Shown here one piece after another: positions 25,801-40,800 of a stretch of 64,000 bases of DNA (the stretch's first letter is position 1; each line of letters opens with the position of its first letter). Origin of the DNA: Tachypleus tridentatus (taxonomy: Eukaryota; Arthropoda; Merostomata; Xiphosura; Limulidae); contig NC_134831.1 in NCBI RefSeq assembly GCF_004210375.1, positions 42,318,035-42,382,034 of the forward strand, written 5' to 3'. A program made the translations under genes and the position numbers. The notes beneath the pieces are model-generated. The model had not been told where the DNA came from. It did not search any database and saw nothing but the letters and a program-made list of their open reading frames with translations.

Positions 25801-28800
25801 TAATCAACAGTGTAACGAACATTTGTTTTTGAATTTGACTTGTTTTAATATATTCAACACAAGTGAATTGTATGATGTTTGTTTATTATAGAAATTAAGT
25901 TGTTAAGTTAAGGAACTTCAGCTTTTACTGCAAGGGATACATTAGCGAACAATGACTTTTAGGAAACTAGAAACAGTACTATTAGAACTAAAAGTAGTGG
26001 ATTAAATTGTAATAAGCATGTTTTATTGAGCAACATATTTTATTCCTTGGCTTATGTAGCTGAGGGACTATTGAGGGAAGGAAAACAAAAGGGAGAGTGA
26101 AGGATGTGAATGATAAATTTGAGAATATTACTGCTATAGATGATTCCTCGACAAAACGTAGGATAGGATAATCTCTGGGGTAAATAGGGAGAAAAAAATA
26201 AGATTGTGTTACCCACGGACACGGGTGGAAGATATAACTGACAGAGCAGGAGATATAATAAAGAGTCTAGCAATGGTGCTGTATTTGTTGTGCACGTAGG
26301 AGCTAATGACGTAGAAAAATGCATGTCAAAAGAGCTAAATGACAAGTGCAATGGGTTGATGAAAATATTCACAGAAAAAGGCTATAACTTAATTGTGCCA
26401 GAGATACTACTTAGAATTAATTGTTAGGACGAAATTTTAAGTAGGTCACTATGAATGAATGCTAGGTTTAGGTTAATGTGTAAGGATGATCAGATTGGCT
26501 AGAAGGATCAGTTCAATTAATAAAGGGAGCTTTTTGGAATGGGTAGTTTACTCTTAAATAGGACAGGGGCTGCTAGTTTCTTTGAAAATACTATTATTTC
26601 AACTGTAAGGGAAGCTTTAAAATAGATCTAAATAATGGTGAAGGCCAGGATAAACTAAATGCAGAAAAAAAGATCTAGAGAAACATTTATTATAAAATAT
26701 GAGAATAGAAATAGTTCTGAGTGTAGGACTAATTGTTAGTATTGAAATACTAGAAGCATAAGAAATAAAAAAGATTACTACAGAGTTATCGGTTATTTGA
26801 TAGTGATAGCGTACTTAAAAGAAGGGAGGAGTGGTTTTATATGTGAAATCTAAGTTACATCCTATTAAAGTTAACGATATCAAAGATAACAGCGAGGAAA
26901 TTGAATCTATTTGGTTTCTGTTAGCAGATATAAAGTGAACAGGCTTTCAGTAGGAAATTATTACCAGATTAAACTGGTGAAATTAGTGAGAAACTTTACA
27001 GTGACGTTAAGATTTTAACTGTTAATGAAGTCATAATTATGGATGATTCTAATTTCAGGCATATATCATAGATTGATAGACTGGGAGATATTAGAGTCCA
27101 ACCATGAGGGAGAAAGACTTTTGGAAACTGTTCGCCAGTTTGTCAAGGAACGTATCTAAAATAATTGTATTTTAGACTCATTAACGTCTAACATAGAAAT
27201 GTTCGAGATTATGGAAATTGGGGAAGGAACATTTGGGCGCAAGTGATCATTGTATCATTAGGTTCGATGTTTTACTGCGTGTGGTTACGAATTTCAAAAC
27301 ATCAGATTTTAAAGGGATGTGACAAGAATTATTTGTTGTGAATTGGATAGCTGAGTTATTTGGAGACACTGATCAGATGTAGAAAATTTCTAAAGATAAT
27401 TGTTTAAATATTTGAAATGAACATATTTCTTATAGAAAGAAAGGAGTAGCTGTAAGTAAAAAACAAACAAACAGATCGCATCACAAATAATTTAAGATAT
27501 AAAAGTAAAAAAAAAAAAAACGTTTAAGAAATTTAAATTGACTGACATGACTGGAAAGTTATAATATTATAGTAGAAGGTTAGGACTGTCTGTTATGAAC
27601 TAGGCTTACTTCAGATACAGTATGCTCATAACCAGGTATGGTGTGTCATTAATTAAGCATATGTCTGATACGATGTGTCAAAGGCTTATTTACTTTTTGC
27701 TTTCCAAGTTACGAATGGTTTGAAGAGTTGGAGTTACAATGGTACGCCTTACCTGCTGTTTCTAGCATGTTATTCGATGTTGGGGGATTGGAATTTCCAG
27801 CTGCCCCCTTTAACGGCTGGTACATGGTAACCGAGATAGCAGCTCGTAATCTCTGTGACCCTCATCGCTACAACATCCTCGAGGTAAGAAACGACAAATA
27901 AATGGACAAGTCTCGAAGAGAGATATTAATTCCATTTATTGTAATATGTAGAAGTTTTTAAAGTTTATTTCTAATCAAAAGACAGCAAAACTCAAAAGTT
28001 GAGACATTTTTAAATTTTTACATGATGACACTATGGTTGCATAAATAATATCAAAAATAAGTTTTCTAGCGTATTTCTAACTAACTTTAGACCTGCTTTA
28101 ACGAAGGTTATCCATTTCGTACTTCGAAACAGATTATTTCATATTATTGGTTGTAGAGATTGTGGGACGGGGTTTGTCGTAGCTAAAGTTATTTCAAGAA
28201 CTGACAGTAGTGTCCAGTTGAACTTAGGTTTAGTTAATTGGAATTTTCAACTTGAGCAGTACTTTATGCGTAGGTGAACTAAACGGTCAGGTCAGATACC
28301 TCAGAGACCATAATTTTTAACTAATGACCACCGAGAATGCAGCTAGCCAGCATCACTTATCGTCACAATGCGAAAAACAAAACTATCTATCACTTTTCGA
28401 ACAATCTCACAACTGAAGGTATGAAACAATTTCAGTAACACACGACTCAAACCAAGGACCTATCAAACTACAGGCCACCATATACATATATGAAAGCTTT
28501 CAATTAATTATAAATTATACAAATATTTAATACAGTTTCTACCAAATATGGTCGCAGTTCAACAAAATAAGTGACAATTTCTGTTAGAGAAGCAAGTTGA
28601 AAGAAAGCTAATATTAATACTACCATTAGAAAACAATCGAAAAATACCTAAAAGTGATATTTAACTAAGCCTTTTTATTTAATAAAGCTAAATCTTTCAA
28701 CCTGAATTAAAGACCCTGTCAAGATTTGTGCATGACTATTCCTAATTTAGAACACCTAATCAGTGAATAAATAATTAGCAGCACCCATTTTAAATGTGTA

Positions 28801-31800
28801 ACCTTCACCCAAATTACAAGAATAATGAGAGTAGCTGTAATATTTCCACAGCTGAATGTGCGAGGCGTATTAACACTAAATCTTCAAATTTCTCACCAAT
28901 AGCCTGGTACTTTAATCACTAATCTACGATTAGTCTTCCAATGCAACAAAGTTTCTCCAAGTAAGTCTTTAAAAACCGATTGCTGTTTAGAAAGTATCGG
29001 CGTACAGATTGTGGGCATATTCGGCATTAACTCACGTTGTTGTTTGATTGTTCTCGAACTCCTTTAAAAGGTTTTTTTAAGCAGGTAGGACTAAAATTGG
29101 TAGATGAGCTCAAAGTGGTTCGGAAATGTTCGTATTTACATAGTGTAGAGGGATTAAACGTCACTCACGCATGATGTGGGCCAGGAATAGGTTTTCTGGA
29201 TCGCTAAACCCTACTCTGCCTTCAGATCCCACCTCCACTCCACGATAATTCAGAGAGTTCCATGTTTGAGATTATTCACACACTCGCACACCCAAGCAGG
29301 CAGGACATGCTCAGGTACCATGAACGGCTGTCTTAACGTTTGTGTTCTGATATACCCCACCCCTCATGAAGTAGCCAAAGAAGTAATTGGGGATGACCTA
29401 GAAGATTGACTAATACAGTGGGTTTTCTATGAATTATGAAGGACCTTGAACCCCATGTATTTTACGCTAGTTTTAATAATGTATCATAATGTTTCCGACT
29501 GAAACAGCTACTTGGAAGGCACCATTTTTATTCAGTAATGGATGTCCCAAACAAAACAACAGTTAAGAGAAAAATGGGAGATATTTATTGAGGCTTTACG
29601 AAATATCCATCTATTTAGTATACACGTGTAACTGAAATCCCTCTTCTGGACAAGGTTTATAATTGTTTAATCAAATTTAAAGAGTATTTTTTTTTTGTTT
29701 TGCGTCTTAAGTACATATTTGTCATTTCATAGATTTATCTATTTTTAGCTTATAATAAACAGTTCTGAGATTTCTCGATATTACAGAGTTTGAAATACTG
29801 TGATTTGACAACTTACATTTACACCTTCTCATGATGATACATCATTAAACGCAAACACTGCGTACGAAAGGAGTTACGTCAGATCAAACACTACCGTTCT
29901 AAATGGAGTCAAGTTCAAAATCAGAACAGAATTCAGTTTCGTCAGATTGAACACAAGTATACCAATGGAGTCATACTCGAACTTAGAATAGAATACAGTC
30001 ATATCAGATCAAATATTTGTACACCAATGGAGTCAGACTCAAACTTAGAATAGAATGCAGTCACATCAGATCAAACACTAGTATACCAATGAAGTCAGAC
30101 TCAGAACACAATGTAATCATATCAGATCAAGCAGAAAGAAAGGCTGTTGTTTTCAGGTCTTACTGAAATGTATTTTGAATTATTTCCGTCACACATTTTT
30201 TTCTTTTAGGATGTGATTTCTCGAATGAATCTCGATCCATCCTCCTCTTTTTGGAAAGATCGTGCCCTACTGGAAGTGCATGTAGCAGTATTGCATAGTT
30301 TTCAGGTGAGATTAAATATGTAGAAAAATTCAAAACGTTTTTATTAAATCTTTATTCGTTCTCATAATTGTATGTTCATGAATAATTCACCTGAAGCAGT
30401 TCATAAAAAACTTTCATTGTGAAACAATTTAACTTAATTCAAACTCTTTAAAGCAAGCTCGGGCCCGCCTTGGCCGGGTGGTTAAGGCATTCGACCCCTA
30501 ATCTGAGGGTCGCGGGTTCGAATCCCCGTCCCACCAAACATGCTCGCCCATATCAGCTGTGGAAGCGTTATAATGTTCGGTCAATCCAACTATTTGTTGG
30601 TAAAAGAGTAGCCCAAGAATTGGCGGTGGATTGTGATGATTAGCTGCCTTTTCTCTAGTCTTACACTGCTAAATTAAGAACTGCTAGGGCAAAGCTACAT
30701 GAGGGCTAACCGGACTTGATCGTGTGAATGATCCACGTGCAAAAAGGTACAGAAAAGGATTAGCTTGCTTTGTTTGTTTGTTTTGTATATATTTATCACT
30801 AAATAGTTTGCATTAAATAACTGAAGGATGGTAAATAATACTTACGACAACAATTAATTACAGTCTTTAGTTTTACCGACAACGAATGCTTTGTATTTGC
30901 TTTTAATAGAGGCATTTTGTTTTTTCCAGAAAGCCAATGTAACTATTGTCGACCATCACACAGCCTGTACGTCCTTTATGAAACACTGGGAGAATGAACA
31001 CCGATTGAGGGGTGGCTGCCCTGGTGACTGGATATGGTTGGTGCCGCCCTTAAGTGGGAGTTTGACGCCCGTTTTCCACCAGGAAATGCTGCATTTTAAT
31101 CTCAAACCCAGCTACGAACATCAGGTTCAAAACTGATTTTTGAATATTTAACAATTTAGCGATGAGTTCTATTTCAAGGACTAGCTACATAGTTTTGATG
31201 TATTTGGATGCGCTGTGTGCATGTGAATGTAAGCTCGCATTAATTTATTTGAAAATTATACATTGTAGGTAGGAAGTAATATTTGAAGTGTTTTGATGCT
31301 TAAAACGAGTATTAAAACTATGAGAAATTAATAGCTGAACACGTCATGCGAATTAAACTTATGAAAATATAAATATCAAGAATTTCAGATTTATGCCACT
31401 AAGAAAACAAATAAATATTAAAGCTATAGAAAGACATCTTGAAAGGTGTGGTATGGGAATTGAAAAATTAATAACACAATAAATGATAATTTCTTTGCAG
31501 TTTATGGTAATGACATAATTTGAATCAGACCTTTTTACGTTTTTGTAATTCTTCAATTCGTTACTTCGAGAACTCTACTCTTAGTCATCTGTTTAATTTA
31601 CTTTCAGGAACCATCTTGGAAGTCTCACATTTGGGAGAAAGATGGTGGAACAAATGGAACATCTGAAAGATTTACTCTACGTAAATTACGTTTCAAGGAG
31701 GTTGCAAAGTAAAATATTATCTATTCGACTGTTCAGTGAAAAGTTATCTAATGAACTACCAGTGATTTGTTCATCGTGTGAATTGAACCGTCGTTATAAG

Positions 31801-34800
31801 CCCTCGAGTTTACTGTTGAGACATCTGTGGGGAAGCAATGTTGAGATAATTTCCTCACTGACCAATTTCTCTCGTATAACATACATGAGAGTATAATAAC
31901 ATACAGAATGCCATCTGCTTGTTTTTTATTTGTTTGAAGAATAGGTAACATTTGTGTAACTAATGTATTCTTCCAAACTATTTAAAAAAATCTATCACAT
32001 ATCTTTCTCATCATCTAATGTATCTAAGTGGGAAGTCTTTGGAGTTGCAGCTTTACATTTAGGTGTTCGATTCCCATTGGTAAATAGGGCAAATAGTCCG
32101 ATGTGGCTATAACAAAACATACACGCACACATACACACTCATCATCTAAATATGGAATTTTTATTTAAAAAAAGAAAAGAGAAATGCAGTTTGTTATATT
32201 TACCATATTTTATTAAATTTGACCACTTTTAGGTATGGTGTAATAAATAAATATTATTGATTATACGATTATTGAAACATATATATAAATAAGTTATTTT
32301 TGGCGAGTATAGGACAGTAAAACACTATATACATACACTAGAGTTCAACATTACAAAAAAGAAATCTGGGTAACCCTTAGGGATTACACTTCCCCAAACC
32401 AATTTAATTATCTCTGTTTCTTACTTCGTTTTCGAAAAAAGATTCAGAAAAATGATCATGATAAAAGCTACACTAGTGCCACCTGTTGTTACTTTGCTGT
32501 TAGGTATATGTGAAAGGTTGGACATGTTTAGACCAAAATACGTTATTGTCTTAAGCACAAGACTGCAGAATTTGGTACTTGCACTGTGTCCCTCGCATGG
32601 ATCGAACCAAAAATTTAGAGTTATAAGTGCTCAAGCTTATAACAAAAAATCATGATTATAAAACAGAGTTTATGACTACTTCACAAAAATTTTTTACAGA
32701 AATTCTAAATTTTTGTTAGTAATTGTCAATCCTACGTTAGGATTTATTTTGTATTTTGATTATAAACTATTTTGATTGCATACTATATCAGTCACTCCTA
32801 ATTATTGTTAAAAGAGTAAGATGATATATGTGTCCTTTAGAAGTTTATTTGAATGTTAATCTCTGTAGTAAATTAATGGAGTCGAACGTGTTTCCATATA
32901 GTTTCGCAATATCTCTTTATCATAAAACACGTGTTTACAAAAGATATTCAACAACTGGAATTCTCAAATAATTTTTTTAAAGTTTTCAGTGTATTATAGA
33001 CAATGGGGCCCAAAGTAATTTGTAGCCTTTACGGCATGTAAAACACATGTGAGTTAAACGGCAAGGTCATTGACCTGTAGAGTTTCTTATTTTAAAATAC
33101 TAATATTCACCACGAGGGCTTTATCTGGATCTTTGAACCGAATGAGTGGACTGATAGAAACTTTTATACTATGAGTCTATATTTGAATTGCGAAGAGTGC
33201 TCAACAGAAAATACACGCCTAGCCTTGCACTTTACGCTCTGCAGTCTGACACGCTAATCATTACATCATGGTTGATCCAAGACTTAGACTTAGATGAACA
33301 TCGAGAATTAGGGTTGGAAATCTAGGTCAACATTCCTCAGTAGAAATTAAATCCCTCACTGATCAAACCCTTGATTCTGAGAGTAGGAGAACTGTGTCAT
33401 TACAAACAGGCACAATGGTTAATGTACTTATTGATACTTGTCTCGCTGGACTATTTTAAACAGGAATAAACATTGAATATTTTTTTTTTAGTTAAGGTAC
33501 TAAAACCGAATGTTTATCGAACCCATTTAATCCATTCAGTTTTCACTACCAAATTGCATCGAAATTAAGTTATCCAGTTCCTAATAAAAACTTATAACAA
33601 ATGTGTGTTTGTTTGCAACCCAATTTCTCCTTGGCTATTAGGCCAAAGTCATCCAAAATTTGTGTGTAAATAATATGAATTGTGTGGAATGTCCTAAGGT
33701 TAAGGGGTCAAAATTGAACTTAACCCTATTTGTATTTTGTAAAACCTGCTGGTTAATCACTCCAAGCCAATTGAATCAATCGTAAGTGATATTAGCAGGT
33801 TGACGCTTTAGACAATGTTGAATATTCTAAAGGGATTCAAAAGTCAAAAAATGAAAGTTGCTGGATTATTTCTCAAACAACTATGCTTTTTTCATGGTTG
33901 ATAAGATGTAGGGTGTTCAAGAGTGGGATCACATCAAAATATATATCTGTTGTTAGATGGAAAGTCAACTGCAAATATTGTTTATGAAGAAACTTTGTTA
34001 TAATTTTAAAATTTTGAGATAAAGTTTATGTTCAAGTTATTACTTATAAACATGTGGTTGCTATTAAACTTACATTATTTAAGTTTGAACATATCCAATC
34101 AGTTTATATATAAGAAAATGTTAAATAGTTACAATGTTTATCTTTTAATTATTCATTATTTCAGAGCTGTGAAATTCACATCCAATTTGTTCGGAAGAGC
34201 TTTGTCTCGTCGTGCGAAATCCACCATTTTGTTTGCTACAGAAACTGGAAAGTCAGAAACCTACGCGAAGACCCTTAGACGAATTTTCTCTCAGGCTTTC
34301 AACGTCTCTGTATGTAAACTCTGTATACACATATCAAAACGTATTTCTAAAAGTAAAGGTCCTTCGGTCCAAAATAACTCATCTAATATAGCGGCGATGG
34401 AAATAATCAAGAGTAAATATTATCTGATTAACCCTCAAACAGCGGGTATGTTGTAGTTAGTAGCATAAATTGATGATGGCCGCCATTTTAGGGTTAACGT
34501 TGCTGAATAACTCTGTGTGTAGTAGATATATTGAATTCACGCACAGTAACTGTGTGTCAGCTCTCATTATCACACGTAATCCGTCAGTGCAGAAGAGATT
34601 TATTTGAATTTCTATTTCCTGTAGTGCTGTTTATATAGTTATATACTAGTGTGAGGTTCGTTAAAAACTGTTACAATGAACCAAGTATTGAGAAACGTCA
34701 AGAACCGTTTATCACGAAAAACTACGAAAAAGGGAGTCTAAATAAAGGAGTGAATACACATTATTTCTTATTGTTGTTTGTAATTAAGTACAAAGTTACA

Positions 34801-37800
34801 TAAAAGACTATCGGTTCTCTGCCCATCACGGGTATCGAAACCCGGTTTTTAGCGGGGGCGAGTCCGCAGATATACCGTTGTACTACTGGGGGACAATTAA
34901 TTCTTATCAAGGAAATTAAGTGTTTAACCAAGCAAATTGAGATACCTGTCTCTCATACAGTGGTTTGTGACCACCTGTCTCTCACACATTGGTTTGTGAC
35001 CACCTGTCTCTCACACATTGGTTTGTGACCACCTGTTTTTCATACAGTGGTTTGTGACCACCTGTTTCTCATACAGTGGTTTGTGACCACCTGTCTCTCA
35101 CACATTGGTTTGTGACCACCTGTCTTTCATACAGTGGTTTGTGACCACCTGTCTCTCACACAGTGGTTTGTGACGAATTGTGATGCTTTTCAATATTTTT
35201 CGTGTTTCGTGTTCATTGCTTGTGTTGTTTACCATAAGGTCTCTGTATTTGTTGTTTGTTTTTTACTTGTGACCTTTATATTGGTTACTTGTGATATTCA
35301 TCACACGCTCCTTATGGCGACTACTCATGTTGTTTATTAAGTCTTTGTATTGATAGTTTGTGTTAATTATTTGTGCCAGTGGTCATCATGCTCTTGTGAC
35401 AAATGTTTACATTGTTTATCAAGTTCTGGTATTGGTTACTTGTGCTATTTAAGTCCTTGTGACGTTTGCGTTATTTATCAGACCATTATATTGGTTGCTT
35501 ATGGTCTTTTTATCGATTGCTTGTATTACTAATAATCAGATCATTGTGACAAACTTATATGTTATTTATCGAGTTATTGTATTGATTTTTTGAGGTCAAC
35601 ATAAAAAGGAGCTTTGAACTTACCGACATCTGCTGTTTACAGGAAACATTTTGAAAACCTGCAAAATTATAAAAATATAACCACATAACTGATTGAGAAA
35701 CAATAGTTATTTAGTGTATTAGAGGTTATAGTAACATACTTGTAGAATAGAAGAGTATGCGTGTTAATCTTCCATGTTTACTGAAATATTTACTAATAAA
35801 TCAACAAGTGGTCAATTAAGCGTGTACACATTTTTTAAATCTTAAAATAATAAGTCTTGCATAACTACATACGATGTTTAATATGTGTACTTTTCTTTAC
35901 ATAAATATACTAATACTATTTCTTTCCACCAGGTGATATGCATGGATGACTATGACATTATACAACTCCAACATGAAACGCTGTTACTCGTTGTTACGAG
36001 TACTTTCGGCAATGGCTATTCTCCTGAAAACGGCCAGGTAAATGAAACCAAAACCATTGTGTAGCGTACATATTAGTACAGTGGTAATTAGATGAACGAT
36101 ACACCAACCAAATAATGGTAAAGTACATTGTTCCCCTCTTAGGGTAAAAGATAAATGACACAACGATCAAATAATGGTAAAAGTGCATTGTTATTCTCCG
36201 AGTGTTAAAGCTGAGTGACATGTCGATCAAATAGCTCTAAAATCTAATGTTGACCTCAGTGTTAAAGCTGAGTGACACGTCGACCAAATAGCCCTAAAGC
36301 CTATTGTTGTCTTCCTAGTGTTAAAGCTGAATGACATATGGATCAAATAGTGCTAACAGTTCATTGATGCCATCTTCGAGTTAAAGATGAATGATACACC
36401 AGTCAAATAGCGTTGGAAAAATTCGAATTAAAGTTACCAATCTCGCACAAACTTTGGTAAGAGGTATTAAACTGGAATCAGTTAAATCTACTTGAGTACA
36501 ATTTTTATATTTCTACACAATACATTATGATTATCGATCTAAATTTTTGTATTGTTTTAATTAAAAAAGGACAACAAAGGTACAAATAATAATATTTCTT
36601 TAAAAACAAGTTGAACACTTTTCAATAGTTGATCCCTTAAGACTGTTAATTTGACTGACAAAATTAAAAAAAATGGATGAAAAATAATATTAGTTGTAAA
36701 TATTCTGTTTATACTGGTAACCTTTTTGTGCGGTGATTTCTAGAAAGGGTATAATGGGATTAATATATAAAATTAAAAGTTAATATTGTTCATTCAAGTT
36801 ATAAATTGTTGACCTATAAAAATAGTTAACAAAGGAATATGAAGAGACGGAGATAATCGTTATCAGAAATACACGTAGCCTGATGATAACACATGCACAG
36901 TTTTAGTATTGCGAAATAATGATGAGTGACCATAAGAAATGCTTCCTTGTCAGTTAAAAGTATAACCCTTCTTAAACAACGTGTTATATTTAGCCAAGCT
37001 GTTTACAGTGACCTTTGCAAATACTTTGTGGTGTGTAAGGTATCAAGGGTTATATTTATTATTTGGGTCTGGCATGGACAGATAATTAGGGTGCTCGACT
37101 CATAATCTGAGTGTCGTTGGTTCGAATCCTCATCCCATCAAATGTACTCACTCTTCCAGCCGTGGGTGGGTTGGGGCGTTATAATGTGACGGTCTATCCC
37201 ATTATTCGTTGGTAAAAGAGTTGGCGGTGAATAATGATAACTAGCTGCCTTTCCTTTAGTCTATCCATGCTAAATTAGGGATGGCTGGCGCAGATAGCCA
37301 TAGCCTTCGTGCAGTTTTGCACGAAATTTAAAACCAAACCTTTATTATTTAATGTAGAAAACACCAAAGATTAGCTAAAACGATCTCAACGACCTTTAAA
37401 AAACATCAAATTCAGTTAGTTATCAATGTATATTCCTTCTTTCTCATGTTGCAACACCTACAAAGCCTCTATGGTTATTCAGGTGCTATGTTTTGCCCTG
37501 AACATCAAGAGAAAAAACAACCATTGTTTTCAGTTCTTCTCAACGTTTTCTGAGATAGCTTCAATTAAACGGCGGATACTTTAGCCTTGAAGTTAAAATT
37601 TGCACCTTATTTGAATTACTAATTTTATTTTAAGAGTTCTACTGCAATATTAAGTGTCTTTATATAAACTCATTCTCAGGGATGCACGTACTTTTCAGTG
37701 AAGTTGTAAGACATTAGAATAAAGAAAATTGAAAGACATGTCCTCGATTATTTTTTTCTAACTGTTTTCAGACTTTTGCTCGTGGACTTCAGGCAATCAA

Positions 37801-40800
37801 AGTCACTGGAGATGTAACTCCGGATTTAGGTTGTATAAGGTAAGACAGAAACAATTTCTAATCAAAGTCACTGGAGACGTTACTGCAGAAGCAGATGTAG
37901 GTTGTGTAAGGTGTGACCGATTTGATATATAATATTTATCAACATATATTTAAAGATGCTTGTAAATTATACTGTTAAATCTGTATTACGAAATACACTT
38001 CCCTAACGTTTATAAAAGCCAACCAACGCAGCGTGCCAACAAACACTGTATATTGTTGGTTTGCTACAGTCGGTATACTATAAACATCGAAAGCCATAAC
38101 TGTCATTAACGCTTATTAATCGGGAACTTGAGATATTTCACCAGAAACGTTTATAAATTTCAAACATTACAAACCATTTAATTAAGTGGATTAACATTAG
38201 ACGTTAGTATTTTTACAAAGACATTATACAACTTCAGCTGTGAAAAACTCAGTTCGCTCATCTTGAGCTCTCGATAAGATATCAAGGAAGTTCCGGATTA
38301 GATAGAAGACTCAATATTGTTTGTAAGTTCGTAAGACTTTTGTATATAAATAACTATTTATAATAATCGTTATTATAAATTGTGATATTGTTTGTGGATT
38401 AAAATATATTTGTATAAAGAAAGAAAACTGTGTGTATCAATCTTGTTGGCAAATATCATAAACCGGATACACATCAACATTTATTTACCTACTAAGTTTA
38501 AATTACGATTTAACTGAGTTTCAGGCTGTTTCAAATAGTAATGTGTAACATAACAAATTGGGGACTCGTCTGGCATAAACCGTAATACGTAACATAAAAA
38601 CTATATACACTGCTGGCCAAAATCTTAAGGCTAATGAACATAAAGAAAAATATACATATAAACGTTTGCAGAAGGCTGGCTGGAATGTTATTCCAAATTA
38701 GTGTAGATAGCTTCACGAAGATCATACACTGTTTGGAACTGATATCCATTTCTATAGACTTCCCTTGCCATCCACCCCAAACATTTTCAATAAGGATCAG
38801 TTCGGGCGAACACGCTGAATGGTCCAAAAGAATCTCGTTATTCGCCATCAAAAAGTCCTTTGTCCTGCGGGCATTGTGGATTGCAGCGTTGTCCTGCTGA
38901 AAGATCCAGTCATTTTCACACAAGCGAGGGCCTACAGTCAATAAGGATGCTCTCTCCAACATTCCAATGTAGCCAGCTGCTGTTTGAGGCTCCAGTATAA
39001 CCTGAAGCTCCATTGTTCCATGGAAGGAGAAAGCACACCAGATCATGATGGAACCTCCTCCACTGTGTAGTGTAGAAAATGTCTCAGGTGGAATATTCTT
39101 ATCGTGCCAATAACGTTGGAAGCCATTTGGAACATCCAGGTTAAATTTTTTTCTCATCAGAGAACAGAACCTTCATCCACTTTTCTACCTCCCATGTTTG
39201 GTGCTTCTCAGCAAAATTTAACCGAGCTGTTTCGTGGTGTGAAAGGAGGCGTGGTCTTTGAATACCTTTACGGTTTTTAAAGCATTTCTCTCGTAGATGC
39301 TGTCTTATTGTTCTTGAGCTGCATTCTGTGTCCGTACGGGTCTTAATCTAGTTCGACGATCGGCTGGTGTCTTGCCGGGCAACCCGTCGAACCCTCCTAC
39401 TCAACGCCGGCGAAATTTTCTTAGGCTAACCACTTGAAATTCTCGTTCCGTATCTCTCAGGGTCTTTCAAGAAATTTGCAACAGCAGTTTTACTACGCCC
39501 AATCTCACCAGCGATGGCACGTTGAGAGAGACTTTGCTTTTGCAGCTCGACAATTCTGATACGTTCAAACTCTGTCAACGTTTTAGCCTTTGCCATGTTT
39601 TTATCCAATGTAATACAGGAGATGTTGACAACGCTAATGCTTGAACACAAATGACTAAATTTCTTTACGTGTTTACTGATTAACGCTTCGTTTCAGTATG
39701 GTCTTAAACTTTTGACCAGCTAGTATTTAGGCTAATTTCATAGTATTCACATTTTCCCTATTCAATGCTAAAAAGTTTTTTATTTTTATTTTCCCTTTTC
39801 TTATTTTCATTTTTCGAAGCTTTACTCAAATAAGTGGTTGAGTCTAACAACGTAAAATTCACATTTTTTCTTTATGTTCATTGGCCTTAAGATTTTGGCC
39901 ATCAGTGTATAATCAACGTCAGTAGAAGGATGATTTGAAGTTCTGATTCTTCATGGTTAGTGAATACTGTCATAAGTACCTAGTTTCACACTTACAAGGA
40001 TTCACACTTCAACAAGAGTTGAAGTTTAGATTTTTTATGGTTAGTGAATATAGTCATAAGTACCTAATTTCACACACATAAGAAAAATGTTGAAGTTCAG
40101 ATTCTTCACGGTTAGTAAATGCAGTCATGAGTACCTAGTTTCACACACATATGAAAAATGTTGAAGTTCAGATTCTTCATGATGGTTGGAAGTGAGCAAG
40201 TATAAGAGCTTAAAGTAATGTGAATTACAACATCTGGAAGACACACATTTAATGAGGAGGTATTTGTGTATACCAAGGTTTGGGTTCCGTATCATTCATG
40301 GTGTTGGTGTCAAAAAAATAATAGGTATTAGGTTTTGCTTACTTTTTTGTAAATGTAAGGACTTTTTAATATGTTTATGCACGATTGTAAAATGTATTTA
40401 ATTTATTTGAAAAGCGAGACCTAATGAGAATATACTTGGAAGGGCTTATTTTGTCTGTATCTCTCTTTCTTTCTCTCGTGTAGAACAACATCCTTACCTT
40501 TTATAAAAACGAACAACAGGATGACAAATCTAGAAGACACTAGTGCTTCACAGAGTAAAAACCCAGCAGGGGAAGACATTGGGCCACTTAGCAATATCAG
40601 GTTAATTAATATTCAGTCTTGTCCAGGTAATTTACCATGTAAGCAAGTCGCTCACAGAACGACTGTAAGATATTATTTAAGTTGCAGGGTTCAGATTTGA
40701 AATGGTTACTCCTGGTCTGGTTGGTTTTAATATTATAATGTGTAAAATTATATGGTTATTTTCCCGTCTGACCAGATATTAATGTGTACAATTACACATT

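Noticed and set aside
34028-34456. 142-codon frame including NOS sequence
   Set aside because: Only 34165-34309 is NOS exon; the rest is intron read-through on both sides.
35134-35532. Hydrophobic Cys-rich frames (68 and 60 codons)
   Set aside because: They lie over the 29-bp minisatellite and its degenerate continuation inside a NOS intron.
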